Counted from the stretch's first letter, positions 30,089-49,268 are shown. The stretch: 64,000 bases of DNA from Desmodesmus armatus (GCA_007449985.2 VIIQ02000732.1:124001-188000); one strand, 5' to 3'. Numbers and translations are program-made. The notes: generated from the sequence alone by a model not told the origin.

Positions 30089-33000
30089 ATGCAGCCTGCC
30101 ACGATGCCTCTGCTGCAGCCTAAAAACCAGACGCAGTGGAAGGATAGCTTCAGGTCGTATGTGAGGCATGTTTCAGGCAACCCCACTGCCAAACTCAGCA
30201 AGAAAAACCCTTGGACAGACAACATTGTCATCATAGAGGGGGACCAGCCAGAACACCCCCCAGTCTGGGTGCTACCAACAGCACAGGTGCTCAACAATGC
30301 AGTGATACAGAAGGCCGAGCTGCGAGGTGTCCTGGGCGCCCCTGCTGCCCTGAACAACTCCAACAAGGCGCTGGTGATCCTCAGGGTAGGTGTAGGCAGT
30401 GTAGCAGGAGCTGCATCCCAGCAGCGCCAGCAGTGTAGACTTAAGTCTGCAGATCTGCCACCAACCACCAACCACCGCCTTTGCTGCTGTTTGTGTTCTG
30501 TGGCAGGCTGTTGCACGGCACCTGCTGCACGAGCCAGATAACAGCAACATCTTCAGCATGTTCCAGGACAAGGACGGCGAGATGCAGGACGAGGAGGAGA
30601 CAGTGGAGTTTGTAGCAGGGAAACTGGAGGATGCCCTTCCCCACTTGCTGGCGCACTTGGAGCACGCAGAGAGTGTCATCACTGCTGGTAGGTTGCTCAT
30701 AGCCATAGGGAGACAGCTGCACTTGCGCCTGCTGCTTGCTGTTTGACGCAGCATACGTATGCCCTGACTAGTCTTTGGGTACAATGCTGACATGCAGGCG
30801 ACCAGGCAGCAACACCAGCTGATATTGGCAGCAACACAGCAGCAGCAGCAGTAACAGGTGGGCCTGTGGAGCAGCAGCAGCGCCCTACACCTACTGATGG
30901 GGCCATGGGAGCTGCACCAGGTGCAACAGCAGCAGCACCCGCAGCAGCAGGGGCAGCAGCAGCAGCAGCAGCAGCAGGGGCAGGGACAGAAGCAAGGGCG
31001 GCAGCAGGCAGGAAGAGGGTCCTGACAGACTCCCAGCGCAGCAACCTGGCCAAAAAGCGCTGCATTAGCTGTGGGACAGACCTGCCATGTGCCAGCCAGT
31101 CTTGCAAGACATGCAACACTAAGCAGCCGCTCAAGTCCCAGAGTGAGCTGAGTGAGCTGAAGGCGAGCACCAAGCCTTACTCGCCCGGAGACACACTGCC
31201 CGAGGTGCAGGACAGCACACAGGCACTGGCCAATGTGGGCAAGCGGTTTGAGAGGGCAGATGTACTGAAGCTGGTGAGTGGTGCGGCACGGGCCGTCCCA
31301 CAAGGTTGTCAAGTGTGACCAAGGCTGCATTTGCTGACTGTTTGACTGCCATGCTGCATGCATTTGGGGGACAGGGAGGGGGCGCAGGGGGAGGCGCTGC
31401 ATGCACCCTGTTTGTTGGAGAATGTTCTGCGTACTGGCCTGTCCAGGCAGTGGTTGCACACTGGCTGAGTTTGTATCTGCTTGTACTGTACGTCGCACTG
31501 CCATGCAGCTTGGCAAACTCTACAAGGACACAGGCTTTGAGGTTGGCATGTTCGCTGTTGGGCTGGTCAAGTGCAGCGCAGAATCCGGCAAACCACACCA
31601 CATCCACCACCACGGGATGCACGTCTCATCACTGGAGGCCCCACCAGGCCACCGCGTGGTGATCTACAGCGCATCTACTGGGGGTGCGATGCGTGACGCA
31701 GCGGAGCAGGAGTGCATTACCCCTGGCTTCACAGCGAACTCAGGGGTCCCGGAAAACATCCGCGCCCTGCGTGCCGCCAAGACAAACTTCCTTTACATGG
31801 CGCACATGGTAGGTCTAGGTGTCAATGGCATGTCACTAGGTCAACCTCATGAGCAGTTGGTTGCAAGGTCCAAGTGCAACAGGTGACATGTACATACGCA
31901 CGGCATGACGAGCCTGCCCTGAAGCCACTCACAGCACAGGCCCCTACAGCACAATAGAAACACCTCACTCTGAGTCAAACCATAGAAGGAGCGTCAGCAA
32001 CGCTCCCCACAGGCCTTGCCCACCGCCTTACATGGCCCATGGGGTTGGCAGGAATGGGTGGGGTTGTGGTAGACTGGCATGCTGCGGGTGCACACTCCTT
32101 TCAGCCGGTTGCGCTCCAAAAGTTTTGATCCTTGCTGACTGGCTTGCGTGTCCTGGACATGCGGTGCTGCTTGTCCGCCATGTATACAGGAAATGAAGGA
32201 CCTGTTAAAACCCAAAGCAGACGCATCGGTGCCAAGCACAGCGGCAGCAGCAGCAGCAGGTGATGGAGCACCATCAGCAGCAGCGGCGGCATCTGGTGCA
32301 GGGCTGGGGGCAACAGGAGCAGCGGGAATGGCTGCACCTGCAGCAGCGGCAGGCGAGGCGGCAGCAGTCGGCGGGGGGGCACCACCAGTGCCAGCAGAGA
32401 CGCCTGCAGCGGCAGGCGGGGGGGCAGCAGCGGCAGGGGTTCCACCGCCAGCACCAGCAGAGACACGGGAGCCTGCAGCAGTGGCAGGCGGGGCAGCTGG
32501 TGCAAGTGCAGGTGCAGGTGGGGCGGCGACAGCAGGCGGGGGGGCAGCAGCGGCAGGGGTTCCACCGCCAGCACCAGCAGAGACACAGGAGCCTGCAGCA
32601 GTGGCAGGCGGGGCAGCTGGTGCAAGTGCAGGTGCAGGTGGGGCGGCGACAGCAGGCGGGGCGGCAGCAGTGGCTGACAGCATGCCTGGCGCAGGTAGTG
32701 TTGATGCAGCAGCTGCTGCAGCAGCAGCGCTGCAGCAGCAGCGGCTGCAGCAGCAGCACCACGCCCGCAGCCGCCTCCCTCCAAACCCATCCTTGTGAAC
32801 AACATCCCGTGTGATGTCAGCTATCTGGCGGTGATGTTGAAACAGCACGGGTTCAAAGTCCTGCCTATGGAGATCTGCAACCTAGATGCAGATGTGTGCA
32901 GCGCCATGCAGCAGCGCTCAGGTTCAGTGGCAGTTGTAGGACGGGGTCCCAACGGGCAGCCAGTTGTCAGCATTGCCACTGGCTGGATGAGCATGTACAG

Positions 33001-33115
33001 CATCACCAGCAGCAGCGGCACACAGGAGGTTGTGTCAGTACCTCAGTGCATTGAGCTGCCCCACACAACGCTGCCGGCAGCTGTCCTGGAGCTGGTGTTG
33101 GCAACCACAGACTGA
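30089..33115 (+). CDS. Unknown protein with small zinc-ribbon-like motif
   Basis: Exons 30089-30385, 30507-30687, 30798-31273, 31509-31808 and 32190-33115, in phase up to the last. Exons 1-2 encode a compact domain (QWKDSFRSYVRHVSGNP; acidic DKDGEMQDEEETVEF). Exon 3 is Ala-rich, then has CISCGTDLPCASQSCKTC, four or five Cys arranged like a small zinc ribbon. Exon 4 is a conserved-looking block (HHIHHHGMHVSSLEAPPGHR). Exon 5 has a long Ala/Pro repeat and then LVNNIPCDVSYLAVMLKQHG to the stop at 33113-33115. The repeat and the final domain lie in different frames, so an intron or indel sits in the G/C-rich repeat at about 32350-32790. I do not recognise the family. It lies next to a satellite array and a KDZ transposase, so it may be transposon cargo or an ordinary host gene. 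Confidence 0.6.
32415..32655 (+). repeat. Two tandem 120-bp units in the Ala/Pro region
   Basis: 32415-32534 and 32535-32655 are nearly identical 120-bp (40-codon) units rich in GCA/GCG, within the last exon of the unknown gene. Poly-G runs inside them make the frame here unreliable. Confidence 0.85.
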
Positions 33116-33974
33116 CCGTGTGATGGGGTGTGTTTGGAGGTTTGAAGCCTAAATGTTTGGTTGCGCGCACTTTGTCGGCGCTCCTTGCACTGTCACGCAC
33201 AAGTTTGGCTGTGTGTTTTTGTGGTTTGCCAGCATCGTAGGTTTGAAGCTTAAAATGCTGTAGCACTGTGATGGCTCCGACGCACTCAGTCGCTGGCCAC
33301 ATGCTTTGTGTGGGGGTGTTGTGTATCACAACTGATAAGTGGTTCACCTGGCACGGTCCCCTAAACCTGTTGCTCTGTGGCAATGCGACAGGTAGTGGTC
33401 TGCCTGAGCATGTCCGTTGTGCCTCACTTTCAGTGTTCAAATGGCCAGAGGCTTGCCCAGCTTTGATTTTGTATGTAGTACAGCACTTGCAACAATATTC
33501 TTATTACTGACAACATTAGTATGGCAAAGCATAGGTGTGTTCCAACGTGTACCCTGGCAGGACACCGTGCACATGTGCCCAACATGCCATACTAATTATG
33601 TACACTTGCGCGTTTGGTTGTGACACAATCTGAACCATTCACTTTCACTTCGAGCATCCCCTGTGTGAGCAAGTCTGATTCCAGCAGCAGACCCAAGTGT
33701 GCTGAATCGCCACAACTGCACATCAGGCACAGCAAGATGCATACTTGGTGAAAGAGCCAACAGCGCCACCCTACCTGCATATTCTTCAGCTGTCTCAGCT
33801 TTCAAGCCATGACACCCGCGGCCAGATGGGAGGCCACACGCATGCCCACAGCACACTACTAGTTTATACAACCCACCATGGGTTGCACTGTGCAACTTGG
33901 GGTATGATACCCCACCCAACATGCCCAGCAGAAAGCATACTTGGCCAGCCTCATCAACACCTGCCACCAATTTA
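33116..33974. other. Intergenic, nothing recognised
   Basis: No splice-supported coding exon or RNA gene seen between the unknown gene and the satellite array. Confidence 0.5.
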
Positions 33975-36339
33975 TAAGGGGGGTGCGGAGCCCCCAACAC
34001 TGCAAATGGTGTCCGGCAGCCGGTGTGAGTTTAGCGCAGGAATGGGCTGCTGACATGGTTTGTATCACTGCCACAGCTTTGAATGATACAACACTCCCTG
34101 TATTGGGTCATTTCCAGCCCTCCAGCCTTCAGCGATTGATGCGGCAACAGGAGCGCTGCCGCCAAAAGCAACGCATGAGGAGCAATGAGGCTTGCATGTG
34201 CTGCTGCAGGCTACGTGCAGGCCTGGTCCCTCTTTGTTACCTGCACAACCCCACACCTGGGTCACTTCAGAACACATCTTGCAGGGTGAAGCACCCTTGA
34301 ACTGGCAGCGCTATCGTGTTGGCAAGCGGGTGCATGCTTGAGTCAGGGTGTTTGGGGGGGGGGGGGGCTGCTGTGGGCAGTGTGACATCCAGTTTGGGCC
34401 TGTGTGTTACATGTAGATGCCACTTGGAGCCTGCAGTGGCTAATTGGAAGTGCTGCATTTTGCTCCGCTTGCGGCTGTGGTCTCGCAAGGGGGGTTTGAA
34501 GGCCCCCAACACTGCAAATGGTGTCCGGCAGCCGGTGTGAGTTTAGCGCAGGAATGGGCTGCTGACATGGTTTGTATCACTGCCACAGCTTTGAATGATA
34601 CAACACTCCCTGTATTGGGTCATTTCCAGCCCTCCAGCCTTCAGCGATTGATGCGGCAACAGGAGCGCTGCCGCCAAAAGCAACGCATGAGGAGCAATGA
34701 GGCTTGCATGTGCTGCTGCAGGCTACGTGCAGGCCTGGTCCCTCTTTGTTACCTGCACAACCCCACACCTGGGTCACTTCAGAACACATCTTGCAGGGTG
34801 AAGCACCCTTGAACTGGCAGCGCTATCGTGTTGGCAAGCGGGTGCATGCTTGAGTCAGGGTGTTTTGGGGGGGGGGGGGCTGCTGTGGGCAGTGTGACAT
34901 CCAGTTTGGGCCTGTGTGTTACATGTAGATGCCACTTGGAGCCTGCAGTGGCTAATTTGAAGTGCTGCATTTTGCTCCGCTTGCGGCTGTGGTCTCGCAA
35001 GGGGGGTTTGAAGGCCCCAAACACTGCAAATGGTGTCCGGCAGCCGGTGTGAGTTTAGCGCAGGAATGGGCTGCTGACATGGTTTGTATCACTGCCACAG
35101 CTTTGAATGATACAACACTCCCTGTATTGGGTCATTTCCAGCCCTCCAGCCTTCAGCGATTGATGCGGCAACAGGAGCGCTGCCGCCAAAAGCAACGCAT
35201 GAGGAGCAATGAGGCTTGCATGTGCTGCTGCAGGCTACGTGCAGGCCTGGTCCCTCTTTGTTACCTGCACAACCCCACACCTGGGTCACTTCAGAACACA
35301 TCTTGCAGGGTGAAGCACCCTTGAACTGGCAGCGCTATCGTGTTGGCAAGCGGGTGCATGCTTGAGTCAGGGTGTTTGGGGGGGGGGGGGGGCTGCTGTG
35401 GGCAGTGTGACATCCAGTTTGGGCCTGTGTGTTACATGTAGATGCCACTTGGAGCCTGCAGTGGCTAATTGGAAGTGCTGCATTCTGCTCCGCTTGCGGC
35501 TGTGGTCTCGCAAGGGGGGGTTTGAAGGCCCCAAACACTGCAAATGGTGTCCGGCAGCCGGTGTGAGTTTAGCGCAGGAATGGGCTGCTGACATGGTTTG
35601 TATCACTGCCACAGCTTTGAATGATACAACACTCCCTGTATTGGGTCATTTCCAGCCCTCCAGCCTTCAGCGATTGATGCGGCAACAGGAGCGCTGCCGC
35701 CAAAAGCAACGCATGAGGAGCAATGAGGCTTGCATGTGCTGCTGCAGGCTACGTGCAGGCCTGGTCCCTCTTTGTTACCTGCACAACCCCACACCTGGGT
35801 CACTTCAGAACACATCTTGCAGGGTGAAGCACCCTTGAACTGGCAGCGCTATCGTGTTGGCAAGCGGGTGCATGCTTGAGTCAGGGTGTTTTGGGGGGGG
35901 GGGGCTGCTGTGGGCAGTGTGACATCCAGTTTGGGCCTGTGTGTTACATGTAGATGCCACTTGGAGCCTGCAGTGGCTAATTGGAAGTGCTGCATTCTGC
36001 TCCGCTTGCGGCTGTGGTCTCGCAAGGGGGGGTTTGAAGGCCCCAAACACTGCAAATGGTGTCCGGCAGCCGGTGTGAGTTTAGCGCAGGAATGGGCTGC
36101 TGACATGGTTTGTATCACTGCCACAGCTTTGAATGATACAACACTCCCTGTATTGGGTCATTTCCAGCCCTCCAGCCTTCAGCGATTGATGCGGCAACAG
36201 GAGCGCTGCCGCCAAAAGCAACGCATGAGGAGCAATGAGGCTTGCATGTGCTGCTGCAGGCTACGTGCAGGCCTGGTCCCTCTTTGTTACCTGCACAACC
36301 CCACACCTGGGTCACTTCAGAACACATCTTGCAGGGTGG
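33975..36339. repeat. 512-bp tandem repeat array, about 4.6 units
   Basis: Unit starts (CCCCAAACAC-like box) lie at 33991, 34503, 35015, 35529 and 36041, so the period is 512-514 bp. The last unit is cut at about 36337 (TTGCAGGGTG). Units differ only by single bases and by the length of a poly-G tract, so the array is young. Each unit carries the same short ORFs on both strands, none with a recognisable motif. A piece of the unit (CGCTATCGTGTTGGCAAGCG) recurs at ~36368, just past the array. It may be a satellite, or a subterminal repeat of the neighbouring transposon. Confidence 0.95.
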
Positions 36340-36722
36340 CGATCAGTGGAATGGCAACGGTCAGGCCGCTATCGTGTTGGCAAGCGGGTGCATGTACATG
36401 GTGCTGCATGCGCAGGGTGATGGCGGCAGTACTTTGCCATACAGTACAGCTGCAGTATCGTTTGACAAGGGCTGAACTGGTTTGCAGTCCAGTTGCTCGC
36501 AAGTTACAGCTGCAATTGGCACAAGCTTGTGCAGACCTGGTGATCGCCACAAGCGTGCAGTGCATCACTGTTGAACATGCACCTGGCTGCCTCCGCCCAT
36601 TCAAGCGCACCCTCCCCCTTGAACGATCAACCGTGTTCACACCCTGATAAGCAATGTCTCACGGTGCATCAGCCCATCCACTCAGCAGCGACCTGGCATA
36701 TGAATTGAGTAGAGGAATACCG

Positions 36723-36727
36723 TTACA
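36723..36727 (-). promoter_or_regulatory. TGTAA poly(A) signal of the KDZ transposase
   Basis: TGTAA on the minus strand, about 70 nt past the transposase stop at 36795, a normal distance for a chlorophyte polyadenylation signal. Confidence 0.5.
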
Positions 36728-36794
36728 TCTGCAGCACATGGTAAAATACGCTCAAAGTAACAACCTGGCCACCCGCAACATCATGTGAACTATC

Positions 36795-42890
<6,096 letters not shown>

Positions 42891-43054
42891 TGCAATGACA
42901 TGACCGGAATTACAGCGATCTGAAGCTTGCACCAATGTCGTTTGATGTCCTGAAGATTGGACGTCTTTGCCTTATCTTTCCAGAAGTTGGGCAAAAATCA
43001 CCGTAAGTTTGCCCAGACCAAGTTTCGCCAAAATTGCCAAACCCCGTAGGCTGC

Positions 43055-43126
<72 letters not shown>
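43055..43126. repeat. (TAG)n microsatellite
   Basis: About 24 AGT units, roughly 165-235 bp upstream of the transposase start codon at 42890. Confidence 0.97.
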
Positions 43127-43127
<1 letters not shown>

Positions 43128-43129
43128 CG

Positions 43130-44679
43130 ACGATCACATGTGTGGTGTGACAGTCACAGAGCACAGAGCACAGAGCGCACTGCATTCATGCATATCAGTC
43201 GCTTGCTCGTTGTTACCACCTATCGTCTTAATCCCAGGACGTTCCCAGCATGGATCTGACAAGCACACACTGCAACTGCCACAGCAGCACGGCACAAATG
43301 CGGTTGTTGGCTGGCTATGAGTAGGTCAGCCATGAGTACGCTGTTGGAACAAAGAACCCAGATCGAGCCGTTTTAGGCCGGTAAGCTGGCCTACCTCTGC
43401 TGGCAGCTCCTGCAGCGCACTTCTGCTGAGCAGACTCTGCTCACACCCTGACTCAAGATTACGCCCTACTGTTCACCCCAACAATCACACTGGCTGAAGT
43501 GGAAAAACTGTGTTGTGTGCCATGTCGGCAACAGCCATTATTCATAGTGGTTCAACCCAGTACCCAGTCCCCCTCCCCCCCCCCCCTTCCTTTCACTTTC
43601 CCTCCCCTTTTCTCTCTCCTCCCCCCCCCCCTTCTTAAGGGCACTGGTTCCGGCTAGGGTTTAACCTTATACATCATCAGGTCTTGCCCCCATGCGCTGC
43701 CAACAGAGCCTGCACTGGTTGTACACAAAAAACATTTCATATACTACATGGCATGTACACTTGTGTGGCAACATCATGTTGTCGCCTGACTGCCGCACCA
43801 GCAGCTGCAAGGCTGTTCATGCAGAGCCTTTTTATGGCTGTGAACTTGCAGCAATGCATCATCTTCAAGGTGACTGCGGCAGTCTGCTGGTGTGTGACCT
43901 TGAGGACAAATTGCTGCCGGGATGATACTGTGACTCCATGCTTGACACTGTGTTGCAAACCGTCGCCAGCTGACTAACAGACACTTGCATGGCATGCACA
44001 GTGCACAGTGCAGTTGTGGCCAGCACCTGACATATGTCTGCCCTTTATCGATAAAGACCGGGTCCCAACTGTGCAACACTCAGCCTGCTGGACAGCCTGG
44101 CTGGCAAAGTGCACATGTCCAGCACATAGTTACATGAGCCCAGCAAGCCGTTTCGGCTGAGCCCTCCGTGCTCATTAAACCTCAACAACCGATGTGACAT
44201 CTACAGGGAGACAACCATGATGTGCACGCATTTCCCGCGCAGCTAGAACCCCTGGACTGAGAGCAAGTCAAGCCGCTGTGAGCACGAGTGAAGCTGTGCC
44301 TAGCCCTATCAACCCAATTTCCATCCAGAACCTGCCTGATACCACGTTTCCCAACACATCACTCAATGTTGCAGCATTCACAGGGCCAAACAGTTGCCAC
44401 AGCATCTCAGGCCCTGAGTGGAACTCTCAAGGGCCACTAGGACAGTGTCCTGACGTGGAGCTCCTGTCGACGAAAAGGAGGTGATATGTCACATATCTGT
44501 GACAGACATCCTGATTGCCAGCCAGTCCGCATGCTGACCTGGTACAACTTGTGCTGAGCCCACGCGCAGTCATGACAGGCCAGCCATTGGCCCCGCAAGA
44601 TTGGCCAGTTTTCTACCACGTACATACACATGATACATAACAGAGAAAACTCGGCCGCCCAACACAGCACCAGCACTGG
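43130..44679. other. Intergenic, nothing recognised
   Basis: Flank of the transposase gene. It has C-rich stretches at about 43560-43630. No TIR pairing with the 36.4-36.8 kb side was found by eye, and no coding exon is supported. Confidence 0.5.
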
Positions 44680-44988
44680 CAGTATCATGGGGCCTACTGG
44701 TGGCATGCGAAGCGGCCAAGCTGCACCACCATGGCTGCCACTTGCCACAGCAGAGTTCTGGTCGGGTTGGCAAGGCCCCTTCCACATCCACGCCACACAG
44801 AGTCGCGACCATGCCAACATAGCACAACAACACTGACAGTGTCATGGGCTTTACTGGTGGCAAATGAAGCTGCCAAACACATCACTGCGTGGGAACCGCA
44901 TTGATTGTAAGGTCCCTGTTACATCCACGCCACACACAGCCCCAGGCTCCGCCAGGCTGACATAGCACCAACACTAACAGTATGGGCT
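44680..44988 (-). repeat. Two extra tandem copies of the 3' end of the Ala-rich gene
   Basis: On the minus strand, blocks around 44825-44900 and 44680-44760 repeat the last codons (SDVFGSFICHQ and stop) and the 3' UTR of the gene ending at 44989. The period is about 140-150 bp. The copies carry substitutions (for example SDVFGSFICHQ to SDVFGSFICHQ-like with CAC to ACG changes). Confidence 0.8.
44919..44923 (-). promoter_or_regulatory. TGTAA poly(A) signal of the Ala-rich gene
   Basis: TGTAA about 66 nt past the stop at 44989, inside the tandem 3' repeat. Confidence 0.4.
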
Positions 44989-46343
44989 TTACTGGTGGCA
45001 TATGAAGCTGCCGAACACATCGCTGCCTGGGAACCGCATAATTGCCGAGCCCGCCATCAAGTCCTGCAGCTGCTGGCTGTTCAGCTCCTCCTGCATGTCC
45101 TCAGGGTCCCCAAACCCTGAAAAAACGCCGCCAGCCTGGATGACCTCACCAGGGTTCAAACCTGTGACCCCGCCTGCTGGTCTCTGCAATGGGGGATGGA
45201 ACGCCTGCTGGCCTGGGAATGCCTGCATGGCAAGGCCCAAGCTGCCCCCACAAGCTGCCACATCCGCCGCTGCTGCCACCGCCTGTTGTGCTTGCACTCC
45301 CTGTGCACTAAACCCACCGGCAGCCCCAGGCCAAAGCATGCTGGCCCCCACCCCACCAGCAGTAAAAGGGGGAATCTGAGGTGCGCTCATCCGCCTAGCA
45401 GCCTGCTGCGCAGCAGACATACCAGCCATACCAGCACCAGCACCAGCACCGGCAACGGCAGCAGCACCACAGTAGCCATGGTTCACATCGCTAGCTGTCA
45501 GGTCGAAGCCTGCTGGCCCTTGCACCCCTGCTGCTCCGACCATGTGATGACTCATCTCGTTAGTCATCCCCCAGGCTGCTGCTGACTGTGTCCCTGTAGA
45601 GTGAGGCCGCATCATGTAGCCCAAGCCTGGGCCAGGCAGTGGGCCAGTCAATGGGCCAGGTACTGGGCCAGACAGTGGGCTGGGTATCGGGCCAGCCAGC
45701 GGTGGGCTGTGTGCTGCCGGTGGGCCAGGTAGGGTTGGGCCAGCAGCTGGCCCAGCGGGCCACTGACCGCCGCTGTAACTGCTGCTGCTGCTGCCGCCGT
45801 AGAAGCTTCCCTGGTTGTTGGTTGGCTGCGCGGCGGGCTTGATGAGACCTGTGGTGACTGTCTGCCCAGCAACAAACACGAGACCGCTGTCACCAGAAAA
45901 CACAGCGACACCATTGCATGCTGAGGCGGGAAGGTGCTGCCAGGGTAGCACCGGCACCTGCTGCTGCTGCTGTTGCTGCTGACGGGGCGCAGTTGCTGCT
46001 GCTCCTGGCGCTGGCTGTGGTGCTGCTGCTGCTGCACCTGGTGGGCCAGTCAATGCGTAGTGAGGCTGGGCCAGGCTGAGTCCCATCTGGGCCGGGCTCT
46101 GAAGTGTCATCTGAGCGATGGATGACGCAATGCCACTGGGGGTCCCGGAAAAGCTGACACGAGCTGCTGAGTCAGCACCTGACACAACTGCCAGGCCAGG
46201 CATGGCCCCTGCTGCTGTCATGTTTGCAGCAGCTGCTGCGAGGAGATCCCCAGTGACTGCAGCTTGCATGTTTGCTGCTGCTGCTGCATGGGCAGTGGCT
46301 GGTGTGACTGCAGGGGTCTTAGGCAGCTGTGCAGAACCCATCC

Positions 46344-46383
<40 letters not shown>

Positions 46384-46864
46384 TTGCAGGAGGAGCATCT
46401 GCTGCTGTGCAATGACCTCACTCAAGCTGCTGCTTCTGGCAGCAGAGGATGTCCGTCCTGCTGGTGCGAATGCTGCTGCCTCCAATGCTGCCGTCCCAGT
46501 AGCAGAGGGGTTGAGGATTGCAGCTGGACCTTCTGTCCTGCTTTTTGTCCTGATAGGTCGAAGCTTTGGCATCTCTGGGCACTGCCCATCCAGCTGCTGC
46601 TGGTGGTGGTGGGGATAGTGACCGTAACTGTGTGCACTGCTGCCTCCGGCGGCTGCTTCTGCTGCCACTGCTGCCATGGCAGCAGCACAAGCAGCAGACA
46701 GTGACTCACTGTCCACTGCCATGTCTACTGATGCTGCTGCTGCTGCTGCTGCTAGTGCCTCGCCACTTTGTGGGGATCCTACTGACCTGCTACTGACCTT
46801 CCGACTGAGGGTAGGTCCCTGACCTGATGAGCTTGTGATTGTCATAAACACAGCAGGGGGGCTC

Positions 46865-46902
<38 letters not shown>

Positions 46903-49268
46903 AGGCATGGGGTTCTTGTTGACCGTTGCTGCCCCACCCACAGACCGCTTGCTTTGCAGGCTGCTGCTGCAGCACTTGTCATTGCTTAGATCCTGTGAAA
47001 CCGCCATGCTTGAGATACTAGCTCCACTTGCTGCCGCTGCTGCTGCTGCTGCGGCTGGTGGCCCTCCTGCTGCTCCTGGCAGGGGTTTACCTGTAGCTGC
47101 TGCAGAGTTCAAGGCACCAGATGCAAGCATACTTCCAGCCGCCGCCGCTGCTGCTGCTGCCAATGCTGAGCTGGAAGCGGTGCCAGGGCTTAGGGTGAAC
47201 GGGCTCATCGACACATCCGCAGCCCCATCCATGCCTTGCGGTTTAGCCCTTGGCGAGCTAAGGTCCAGAACCCTGAGTGCGCCTGAGGACGTCACACCTG
47301 TGAGGTTCTCCGACACTCCCTGTGCCGCCGTTGCTGCCGCCGCTGCTGCTGCTGCTGCTGCTGCTGCATCCTGGCTGACTCCTGCAGGAACTGCTGCCAT
47401 TCCCCTGCCATCCACAAACGTAGCACCCTCAACCTCCCCAGAAGGCAGCAGCAGTCCAGCTAGGTACGTTCCTGGGCAGCTAGAGCGCCGTGCTGCTGCT
47501 GCTGCTGCTGTGCCACCCCCCTTGCCACCAACGCCACCCTTGAATGATGCCTTGGTCACTGCTAGTCCCTGCATGCTCGCCCTTGGGTGCCTGCATGCAC
47601 AAACAAGCAACCCCTCACGCCTGACCTGAGAAACTGGGGTACGTTTAGTAGGCCCTCTGGGCACCCTCAAGAGCCCTTGGCTCGCTGGCTAGTGCCGAGG
47701 TTGCGAACTTGTCTTCAATAACTGTACTGTACTGTAAAACACATATGTTGGAGCTGCATGCCTTGCTGCGTAGGACACGGAAGCATTAGTGCAAGCACTG
47801 CTTGATTGCAATGGTGCAATGATGTTTTTGAAGGGAATTGCAGATTTGACCTGTACACGACATGACATTAGAATGCACACTCTGATGTAAATCATTGCAC
47901 CCACCTGTGGCTGCTGCTGTTGCCGCTCCATCCTGCTGCTGATGCTGCTGACTGGTGGCCTGCTGCAGCAAATGGTGACGGGCGGGCAGCAGCCATGCCA
48001 GAATCGCTGAGGTCTAAACCCCAGTTGCGGCGGCTGCGGCTGAACCCTGCTGCGGCTGCTGCTGCTGCTTCTGCTGCTGCTGAGGAGGTAGCGGTCGGTG
48101 GAGGGGTAGGGGCAGCTGCTAGGCTGGCACTTGCTGTCACTGCTGTTGCCGCAGCCGTGTCACCCCCAACTGCAGCTGGCGCCGCCGCCGCCGCAGCAGC
48201 AGCAGCAGCGATAGGGTCACTAGTGCCGTTGCTGCTGCTGTCGAGCTCTCGCCTGCTGCTGGGTCGGTCTGCTGCTGGGTCCCTTGACAAACTGAAGGAG
48301 GGTTTTGACCTCTTAGCACCACTGAGGTGACTGGGCCCTCCTGCTGTATCGACACCCGTGCTGTACGCCACTGCTGCTGCTGCTGCTGCTGGGTGAGGTT
48401 GGCCTTGGCTGGGACCGTTCCCGCCTGGCCCAAAGCCAAAGGAGCGCAAGCCCAGGCTACTGAGGAAGGAAGGCTTGCTGTTGCGTGGCAGCTGTGCCAT
48501 CCCTACTGCTGCTGCTGGGGTGCTGTTGCTTGCAAGGCGGGCCAGTGCATCTGAAATATCTGCGCCAAAGAGCTTTGCTGCGTTGGGGTTGCTGGGGTGC
48601 CGCATAAAGGTATCGACCACTCCCTCTGCCTCTGCAAACAGATCCTCCAGGTCAGACATGCTGGGCTCTTCTGCTGCTGCTGCTGCTGTTGCTGCTGAAA
48701 ACATACATTCATCATCCACAGCAGCAGCAGCTGCTGCCAACGCTGTGGCAGTTGCTGGTGTGCTTGGCGGTGCTGCTGGGAGAAGGTGCTGCTGCTGCTG
48801 TGGCTGCCTATCCATGACCAGGCTGGCCAGATTCACATGAGCTTGGTCTGCTGTATACTGCCTGGGTGCTGCTGCTGCTGCTGCTGCTGCTGCAACAGCA
48901 GCTACAGCTGGTGGGCCAGAAGAGGTTACAGTAGCATCCAAGCTGATTGGGTGCCCTGATTGGCTCCTCCTGGTGCTGTGACCACCCCCTGATGTCGCCC
49001 TGCGCTGGGCCACACCTGGGCAGGAGCCGTGCTTGCCTTTCAGGGTGTGCTGAGGGATCGCTGCTGATGCTGTGAACTGCCCTTCGATAACTTCGCTGTG
49101 TTCCATTCGTCCTGCACATGCAGCAGACAAAGATGGGACTACTGTCATGGCGGGTGAGCAGTATCCGGGTTGTGATGGAGGCCATTGGGCTCCGAATTCC
49201 TCATACGAACACTTTACGATGAACTTTATTGATTCAGTGTCGCCGGAATCTCTGAAAGCATGCATCAC
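44989..49268 (-). CDS. Ala/Gln/Ser-rich protein of unknown function
   Basis: Two exons, 47905-49268 and 44989-47590, join in phase (AG|G makes Arg: SSSHR-HPRASMQG) across a GTGGGT donor and a GCATGCAG acceptor, giving up to 1321 aa with no stop. More than half is low complexity: Ala runs of 6-14, one Gln run (~11), and Pro/Gly repeats (GPIPSPLSGPVPGPLTGPLP). Less repetitive patches are SMSDLEDLFAEAEGVVDTFM and AAKLFGADISDALARLASN near the N-terminal third, and RRMSAPQIPPFTAGG near the C-terminus. RRMS and KPSFSLSRD look like possible kinase sites. No domain recognised; a regulator or scaffold is only a guess. The start is uncertain: a CAG acceptor at about 49113, before GRMEHSEVIEG, may mark the true exon start. 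Confidence 0.6.

Noticed and set aside
33975..36339. CRISPR-like or coding tandem array
   Set aside because: Units are 512 bp without short repeat-spacer structure. The repeated 70-aa and 120-aa ORFs have no motif and differ only where poly-G length shifts the frame.
46835..47629. 264-codon plus-strand ORF
   Set aside because: Poly-Ala shadow (GCT/GCA) of the minus-strand Ala-rich gene; no independent evidence.
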